Assembly: GCA_014281115.1 (NCBI GenBank)
Contig: JACONQ010000011.1
Span: 434,001 to 498,000 of the forward strand
Length of the DNA stretch: 64,000 nucleotides
From: Laburnicola sp. R22_1
Lineage: Eukaryota > Ascomycota > Dothideomycetes > Pleosporales > Didymosphaeriaceae
Direction: 5' to 3'
The translations under genes were made by a program, and so were the position numbers. Every line of letters starts with the position of its first letter. Position 1 is the stretch's first letter. The notes below the pieces were generated by a model. It did not search any database. It was given only the letters and a program-made list of their open reading frames with translations, and was not told the DNA's origin. This document shows positions 57,088-64,000 of the stretch, piece by piece.

Positions 57088-58958
57088 ACGTACTTTGCAC
57101 TCGAGTCGATCATTCCATCGAGTCGATCACTTTGCCAAGACCCCACCAAGTTCTGTACTATTCACGATAGTACAGAGTCAACACGAACTATTTTCGATAG
57201 TCCAAATAGGCCAATCTATTTAGAATCTACTTCTACAGGCTGCCTACAGGTTGTTTTGTTATGCCCGGGCTTGCCGCAGCGTCCACAGCGCCGTTAAGCA
57301 GATTCGCCTCCATTAGCGCGCACCCTCTTCTTCGCCTTTTGCCCATCACTGCGCGCCCCAAACTCCTTTAGAGTGGCCAGCCGCTGGCCCTCTTCAGCTG
57401 TGAGGACTCCTTCACGCTGTACTCGCTTTCTTTTATGCGATTTACGTCGCGTGGCGGCCTTATTAGTAGCTTGAAGTTTAGCGTTGCGTTTGGTTATCAA
57501 CACTAAAGAATGCCCTATCAGCTTGGCGCCTTTGACGAGCTTTTCCACCGCCTCAACCATATAAGTTGGGGAACTATCTACATGCCTTTGAATCCTCTGC
57601 TTAACCAGCGTCGATTGCGACCCAAGTTCTGTACTATTTCGCGGAGTTTGCGACTCCTATGTACTATCGCGAATAGTACAAAGTGGAGGCGTACGCAGGC
57701 GGACGTCAAGCTGCGATATCACAACTTCTGGGTCGTGGGGCACTAGGCCAGCACCTCGAAAGCCTCCTTTGATATTACTTTCAGTAATTGAAGCCTTAAA
57801 AGCAGCAATAAAGCAAGGTAGGAACTCGATTTTGGTGATGTGCGTGATGTGGTTGCGCATCAGATTCTCGGCTTGGCGCCCATACGCCTTCTTTAACGGC
57901 GCAAAACAACCCACGTTAAGTGGCTGCAAGAGGTGCGACGAATGTGGAGGCATATAGAGAGTAATAATATTACTCTTTTTGCAGTAATCCTGGAATTCGA
58001 GCGAGTTGTGACTTTCGTGGCCATCAATAATGAGCAAACGTGCTCCACTAGTAGTACGCCTCTTTGTATGCTCATCAAAGTGCTTTAGCCATTGTAGACT
58101 AAGCTCATTTGTCGTCCAGCCGTTCTCAGAGACTGCAATAACCCAATTATGAGGTAGATCCTTCTCCTTATACCAGGCGGAGAGGTGGTGCTTGCCCCCG
58201 AAGATAATGAAGGGTGGGATCCACCACCCCATTGCGTTGATGCCTTGGATGACTGTTGTCCACTCCCTATTGCCCTGCTGCACCTGCTTTGGCTGTCCTC
58301 GACGCTCAGAGCCTGTGACTACCGCTCCAGTCGATATTATGCCTATTATAAAGCCAGACTCGTCGAAATTGTAGGTGTCCTTATCCAGGATACCATACTT
58401 GGCCTTCATGTTCTCCACAAGCCGGAACCAGCCTCGTATCACCTCAGGATCCTCCTAAAGGGCTCTCTTGTAGTCGTACTTTCGATTGAACTTGACTTGA
58501 AGCTTTAGCTGGCGCTTAACAAAGTTATAAGGCCACCTCTGGCCAACTGGCTCGTAGTGGCGTGCAGCCAGTAAAGAATTGGCCATATCTTTTATAGCAT
58601 CAAGCCGGGGCGGAAATCCTCGCGCGTCTAGGTCGAGTATATGCTGCACAATCACCTGCTCCTCTCTTATAGTAAGTCTTATTTTGTTGGGTGCGCAGTC
58701 GCGTCTAAACGTCTTTCTGGCGCGTTAGTTGCTAAGTGTACTTTGAGAGACGTTATAGAGGGCTGCAGCGCGTCGCTGAGAGAGTGTCGCGTCTTGTTTA
58801 ATAGCCTGGATCGCAAGCTGTATACGCGCTTCTTTTAACGCCAGTGGTTTGTTGTGTGGTTGAGGCATCGCGTTGTACTATTGCTGATAGTACGTTTTGG
58901 TGGGGTCTTGGCAAAGTGATCGACTCGATGGAATGATCGACTCGAGTGCAAAGTACGT
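57088..58958 (-). mobile_element. pogo-type DNA transposon P5
   Basis: TIRs 57088-57149 and 58897-58958 are 62 bp and appear identical; TA flanks them. Each contains TCGAGTCGATCATTCCA and TCGAGTCGATCACTTTG in tandem (17-bp period), then CCAAGACCCCACCAA, which is also found in P1. Length 1,871 bp. Confidence 0.95.
57294..58868 (-). pseudogene. P5 transposase with a few disabling lesions
   Basis: Opens MPQPHNKPLALKEARIQL at 58868. Lesions are a TAG near 58727, a TAG near 58456 and a disrupted stretch near 57600-57660, where a palindrome with ATAGTAC words lies. The long open part 58442-57657 contains YNFDESGF, LLIIDGHESHNS and LLQPLNVGCF. The last position, normally the third catalytic Asp, is Asn. 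The C-terminal part (57560-57294) is basic and coiled, with a zinc-knuckle remnant just beyond. Overall damage is light compared with P1 and P3. Confidence 0.85.
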
Positions 58959-58960
58959 TA

Positions 58961-59300
58961 CCTAGAGTATAAGCTAGGCTTGCGCAGCTACTATATAGTC
59001 TCTAAAAAGGTTACAAAAGCTAATAAGTAGGTTAAGTTATTAGTGTTTTGCATCTAAATCACTATAAGTTACTATAAAAAATACGCTTATTAATAGAAAT
59101 CTAGAGTGGAAAAACAATCTTACTAACAAAGTAAGCAATAACTCTAAGAAAGCTTATATTATTTAAAGATGTCTATATATCGCAACTTACACTAATTTTA
59201 CTTTGCAAAAAGCGTAAAAGCTTTACAACCTTCTTTTTTTGCTTTGCTATACTGCTTTGTATATATTTCGCTAGCGTTATGGGGCTGCTTGGCAGTGCGC
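58961..59300 (-). pseudogene. hAT transposase, N-terminal side piece, strongly decayed
   Basis: AT-rich. The minus strand contains SFLRVIAYFVSKIVFPL near 59130-59190, consistent with the part of hAT transposases that precedes the DNASN motif, but stops are frequent. The N-terminal BED-type finger was not found. Confidence 0.5.
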
Positions 59301-59328
59301 GCAAAAGGTCAGTTTAATTCCACATTAT

Positions 59329-59646
59329 TGTCAGATACGTAAGTATCTTTAATGAGATGAGATGAAAGTGATGGATTTGATGATGAATTGATTGTCGAGT
59401 GATCTCTGTCGGAGAAGCTCAGCTATCGTACGCAATATCTATCTAGCGCTAAGACGCACTAGTAATAGTGCGGAGTAGTGTAACAGTAGTACGCCAGTCT
59501 CCTTTGTGTATTTCACAGTGATCTCACAGTGAAATCACTCTAAGTTACACCAACTGTCGTTATAAGGAGACTATGTGATCGGACGCACGTGACTACTAGA
59601 TTTCACAGTGAAATCACAGTGATTTCTAGTGACCTGATATCTGACA
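59329..59646 (-). repeat. Copia element 2 LTR (318 bp)
   Basis: Starts TGTCAGATAC and ends GATATCTGACA, so the ends are TG...CA and form a short inverted repeat. The partner LTR is outside the window. The length is therefore inferred from the ends and from the purine-rich tract (AAGCTGAGGGGGTG on the minus strand) immediately beyond 59646. Inside, CACAGTGA words recur at 59513-59545 and 59600-59632. Confidence 0.75.
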
Positions 59647-59799
59647 CACCCCCTCAGCTTGGATCCTTAGAGGGCTAAGCTAAACTATCTCTTGCGCAGT
59701 TATACTATTGCTCATAGTTCAAAAGCTTCCATCCTGTCTTCTAACTCGTTAAGGTCGGCCTCTTAGTCGGTAATCCTTTCCCTAACGTCTTTAAGTCCT

Positions 59800-61300
59800 A
59801 GTTGATTTAAGAACTTGGTCTATATGGCGGCTGGCAGAGCTTTTGTAAGACTATCTGCTGCCATTTCTTCTAATTGCTAGTACTGGACTTTGATAGCTCT
59901 ACGTACTACTTCTTGTCGAAGCCAATGATTGTGTATGTCAACATGCCTGAGCTTAGTTTGCAATTTGGCGATGTCCTTAGTAACAAGTCGAATAGTTTGT
60001 TAGTTATCGCAATTAATAGTAATTGTTAATAGCGACAGTTTGATCTTAAGTTTATTAATTAACTAAGCTGTAAACAGTGCCTCTTTTGCAACTTGTGAAA
60101 GTGCTAGCAACTTAGCTTTAGTTATCGAAGTAGTAACAGTGTCTTGTTTGTTTGCCTTCTAGGCGACAAGGCCACTAAACAATTTAATAATATACCCCTA
60201 TAAGCTCTTTCTATTAAGGGTGTTGTCTGCAAACAACGCGTCGCTCGCAACCTCGTAAGTGTCTGCTCCTCCAAATCGTAGCCCTAGTGATCGGGTGGAT
60301 AATAGGTATAGCAGTACGCGGTCGGCGGCGTTGTGATGGTCGTCGCTGGGGTTTGAAAGGAAGCGCGATAATTAGGAGCTTGCAAAAGCTATGTCCAGGC
60401 GCGTGGTTACTGCAGCGTAGAGGATTAATCCCACCTTCCGCTAGTACTAATTAATCTCTGCTATTGTGGCAAGTCCTTCTTAAGGTAATAGTTCAACTGC
60501 TAACATTAGGGTATCGTGTTTAAGGTCGCGTTGGTTAATTAGACAACTAATCTTGTCCACGTAGGACCTCTGTGATAACTAGAGTTGCCTGTTGGCACGG
60601 TCTCTAACAACTTTAATGCCTAGGAACCACTATAGATTGTTACCACTAGTTAGGGTGAACTTTGTACCTATCTTTTTTATTACTGTATTGGCAGCGTGCT
60701 TTTGATCTTTCGAGTATGCGATGATGAGGTCGTCTATATAGAAGAAGATGATGATGCTGTCTTTGATTATACAGCAAGGTTTGTGTGGGACTGCGGTAAA
60801 ACTGAGATCCTTAAGCGCACTAGTGAATTCTCTCTGCTATAGTAGTGGTGAGATGCGTAAGCTATACAGTGCCTTGTGTAACTGTAGGATGGTGCCTCTT
60901 TGGGTATAACCTTAGGGCATCCGTATGTAGATTTCTCTATCCAGGTTCGCGTGGACGAAGGCGTTAGTAACGTCGTACTGGCTTAGCTCTAGGTCAAACT
61001 GAGCCGCTGTTGACATAAGCAGGCGAAATGATCTACCTGCGAGTGTTACGGCATAGGTATCTTGTGTAGTAAGATGGTGTTGTTAATTTCCGCGCACTAC
61101 TAGCCTTGCCTTGCACTTCTGTAATCTGTAATGTTTATTAAGTTTGTAGGTATATACCTACATACAGTTAAGAATCTAGTAACTATGTAATCGCACTAAG
61201 GCTGCAGGCACCTCGCTCTAAGACCTCATTTCTTTGTGACTTTGTAGATAGGATCGCTCGGCATCCTTCCACATTTTAAATAATAGATGATTATCTATCT
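59800..61300 (-). pseudogene. Copia element 2 reverse transcriptase and RNase H
   Basis: The catalytic box FFYIDDLIIAYSKDQ is intact at about 60710-60750, unlike the YVDN of the nested copy. The RNase H end motif AADSLTKALPAAI lies at about 59826-59865. TAG codons elsewhere interrupt the frame. Confidence 0.8.
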
Positions 61301-61899
61301 AGGTTCTGCATAATAGAGGTTTTAGCAGTTAACTTTAATAGGGTTTCTTGCCTACTGTAAGCATGCGATTAAATTAAGCTTTGTTAAGTGGCTTCCCTTT
61401 GTATTTGCCTCTACTTCCTGCAAGTGTACCTGCAAGGAAGGCGGCTGCCCATAACACAGCGCGTTAATCTAGCTGTAGTATTCCTATAGGTAATTTTTAA
61501 TTTGGTCCTATTCGAAACTCACCATTAATTAGGCAAGCAGTGCGATAGGCAGAGGTGTCTCTAGTGGTGTTAGGTAGGTGTAATTGATCTTCCTTCCTTA
61601 ATAGTACCCTAGAGCACCCTCGTCCTCCTCGTAAGAGTTAATAATCAACTTATCCTTGTAGAAAGACTCTATATTTTTATGTTCTAGTAGTGAGGGCGGT
61701 AGCTCCACTATTTAGGTCCATGCAGCAATCTCTTTAGTAGTGCTGTGCATAAGGTTGTCCAACAGGTCTTCTTATTTACCTAAGAACACTTGATTTTTGT
61801 TAAAGATAACGTCGCGTGTGCTAATAACTTTGTTAAGTGGAGGTATCCATACTCTCTAGATGTTTGTTGATCGATAGCCTACTAGGTAACTAACCTATG

Positions 61900-62720
61900 C
61901 CTTTAGGTCGAGCCTTTAGAGCTTGCTCTTGCCGCGTTTTATATCGTTAGTTAAGACAAAAGCTTTATAGCTGTAGGCTCTAAGGTAAGCCTGGTTTAGT
62001 TTCTTTAGTTGGGTGACGATGCCGTTTTGGTAGGCAACTATTGTAAAAAATACTTTGTGTGGTGATTGCTATTAATTGGCGTAGTTTGGCGTTCGATTAT
62101 ACAGGTATACGGCCGCTCGTGTGATCTCTGGCCATAGTGTCCAGGGGAGGTTGGCGTCAAGTCGCATTGCACGGCTCTTTTCCTTGATTACACCCCCTAA
62201 GCGTTCAGCCCCTCTATTTTGAGCTTGGGTATTGGGTGCTGAAGGCTTAATAACAACCCCTTTATTAACACACCACCTGTGAACGTCTTATTTAACTAAG
62301 AAAATCTCATTGTCGGATTCGATAACTTTTATAGTCACCTTAAACTGTACTTTTATAAATAGTACAAATTCCTTCAGCAGCTTAATAATTGTTCGTGCTA
62401 GTCGATTGTCTTTAAGGTAGAAGTCCCAAGCTATGCCTAAGAAACGATTGGAGATAAGCATCATACTCTTTTCGCTGGTTAAGCTCTTATCTTCAAAGTT
62501 GTAAAAGTCTATAGCGACTCTCTCTCCTAGGCCATTGTTGATTTATCTAGCCTAATGTCTAATTTATCGCCTAAGCTTTAATCTGCCGCAAGCGTCGCAT
62601 TGGACCGTGGTCAACCCTTTAATACGTACCCCTTCACTGTGATTCACTGTGTGCTCCAGTGCCTGAGGGCCTGGGTGGCCTAGTCGTTTGTGCCATGTGA
62701 TGGCGTTCACCTTCTGCGCT
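61900..62720 (-). pseudogene. Copia element 2 integrase
   Basis: A CDACGRLKLRR segment (about 62585-62620) is the second half of the HHCC zinc-binding domain. It lies upstream, on the minus strand, of the reverse transcriptase, as in all Ty1/Copia elements. Stops at several places. Confidence 0.75.
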
Positions 62721-63299
62721 CGTCGTGCGGTGCGCGAGGTAAATTTGTGTGTAGCGTACGTACTATTGATCGTGGTACAAGTTAATTTTAATGTTGGTAT
62801 GAACTCCAGTACCCATTGATTGTAGATTTCTTGGAGTTTGGCCAGGATCGTATTGTCTCGTCTCCTGATTGTTGTTGGGTCTAACTTAGTGTCCCACTAG
62901 AGGCCTTGCCTTCGGAGTAATTGGAAGGACACTAGGTTGCAAAGTAGACCAGGACAGTAGGCGACGTTGTCTAACCTTACTAAGCAATTTCCCTCCTTAC
63001 TCTTGACGTGAAGATGGACACTCCTATATCCCCTTATCTATGCTTGTGATAATCCCGCCCATACGAAGTCTCCTGGCGATAGTGGTCGCTATAAGACGAA
63101 GCGATTAATGTCATTAAAGATGTGGTAGGTTGTGCCAGAATTGAGGATCGTAGAGTCACGTAGTGGGTATGTGTTTAGGTCTAAGTAGTAGGAGGCTGCG
63201 ATAGCATTAAAGCTCGCTAAGAGGACAGTGATCTGTCTGCTATCTAGTTATTCATCGTTAGTAATCTTAGTGATTCGAGTTAGAGTAGGGGTCTTTAAT

Positions 63300-64000
63300 T
63301 GTTTAATCTTTGGTGTCTGTGACTTTTAACGCTTTATAGATCTCATGCGCTCTATAAGTATAGGGTCATTCTCTAACCTATATATTATAACCGCCTCTAT
63401 AGCAGGCTTTAGTTTAAACTATTTAGGTTGTTTGTTGGGGAATGCGTAAAAGCAGTCTTTCAGACTATGGCGTTGTTCACAAGCAGGGCACTTGGGGTTT
63501 AATTCCTCTTGGCCTCCAACTGCTGTTGGCTCATCGTTAGTGACTCGTACGGACTGCTTGGATTTGGCTTTAGGGCCAGCTTTATTGGCGCGTGATCTGC
63601 CTCGCTTGGGTAATGCTGCTTCATCCACAGGTTGGGCGTCCCTAGCTGCGGCCTAGGTGGTTACACTACTGTTAGCGAGAGATAGTCCTACAACAGCAAA
63701 GGCGCCCCTTTGTTTACCCTTAATTAGGTGCTGTATTACTATTTGTTCTTAGAAGAGTTTTACTATCTCTTTTCTATTAATAGTCTTGTCCTTACTTCTA
63801 TGTTGCAGAAAGGTTGTAACCTATTAGGATGCGATATTGGTGACCGCTTTCATGAAATCTTGTTTAACTAAGTCTAGCTCCTGAAGCTCTGACACACAAT
63901 TGTACTCAGCTTCTGTAGCCGCATAATTGTACTCAGCGAGCTAGGTGTACTATAAACCGACTAATCTTATTGGTTTAAGAGCGTCTTAGTACCTGATCCT
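63300..64000 (-). pseudogene. Copia element 2 gag
   Basis: An open segment at 63628-63419 contains a Lys/Arg-rich stretch (KRGRSRANKAGPKAKSKQS) and the zinc-binding motif CPACEQRHSLKDCFYAFP. The N-terminal part continues beyond 63700 with interruptions. Confidence 0.75.

Larger units (their letters stand above)
47626..59300 (-). mobile_element. hAT-type DNA transposon, split by later pogo insertions
   Basis: Four minus-strand pieces are collinear parts of one hAT transposase: about 59280-58961, 57085-56468, 54615-54481 and 48653-47880. They are separated by pogo-type elements at 57088-58958, 54618-56465 and 48656-54478. The right end of the hAT element was not found; Copia element 2 begins at 59329. 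Confidence 0.7.
59329..64000 (-). mobile_element. Second Ty1/Copia element, cut by the window edge
   Basis: It begins with an LTR at 59329-59646 and continues past the window. Coding order on the minus strand is gag (about 63.9-63.3 kb), integrase (about 62.7-61.9 kb), reverse transcriptase (about 61.2-60.6 kb) and RNase H (to about 59.83 kb). It is related to the nested copy at 24671-29826 over its whole visible length but has a different, longer LTR. Damage is moderate: many TAG codons, yet key motifs survive. Confidence 0.88.

Noticed and set aside
1..64000. CRISPR arrays, rRNA genes and bacterial-type operons
   Set aside because: No regularly spaced identical repeats, no rRNA-like sequence, and gene structure is eukaryotic.

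Overview
The window is nuclear DNA of a filamentous ascomycete. The evidence is short (46-86 nt) introns with GTAAGT-like donors, CTAAC/CTGAC branch sites and CAG/TAG acceptors, a hydrophobic-surface-binding (HsbA) protein, small secreted cysteine-rich proteins, and transposons carrying RIP-like C-to-T damage. A dothideomycete (Pleosporales-like) host is my inference. Codon style, secreted-protein types and element mix fit, but no marker gene settles it.

Layout. 1-9.3 kb: no recognisable gene; degenerate tandem arrays (5.48-7.3 kb) and one small decayed coding relic near 8.03-8.4 kb. 9.3-20.8 kb: a gene island with an RBR-type E3 ubiquitin ligase, an HsbA-family secreted protein, and several unrecognised proteins (221, 149, 660 and about 476 aa). 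20.8-36.95 kb: a transposon block. A decayed pogo-type transposase comes first. A 12.6-kb chromodomain Ty3/Gypsy element follows (22108-34724; paired 181-bp LTRs, target duplication CCAAA). A minus-strand Ty1/Copia element sits inside its reverse transcriptase (24671-29826; 162-bp LTRs, duplication ACTAT). An AT-rich zone with about 100-bp dispersed repeats ends the block. Between pol and the 3' LTR the Gypsy element carries an antisense gene whose four exons join in perfect phase.

36.95-47.6 kb: a second gene island. It holds a five-exon unknown gene with a late frameshift, a 171-aa secreted six-cysteine protein, a nonsense-interrupted unknown gene, a small secreted protein, a 104-aa six-cysteine secreted protein, and the N-terminal relic of a CYP52-like cytochrome P450.

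47.6-64 kb: a second, multiply nested transposon block. A hAT element landed in or next to the P450 relic. Three pogo-type elements (1,834-1,871 bp of own sequence, TA duplications) then landed in the hAT element at separate sites. One of these received a further pogo element, which in turn received another. Each element has its own terminal inverted repeat built from two or three tandem copies of a 17-18 bp word. One element (54618-56465) keeps an uninterrupted 536-aa DD35D transposase. The window closes inside a second Copia element on the minus strand.

The cellular genes do not form a pathway cluster. The three small secreted proteins and the P450 relic lying between transposon blocks resemble the repeat-rich compartments where plant-associated fungi keep effector genes; this is inference from layout only.
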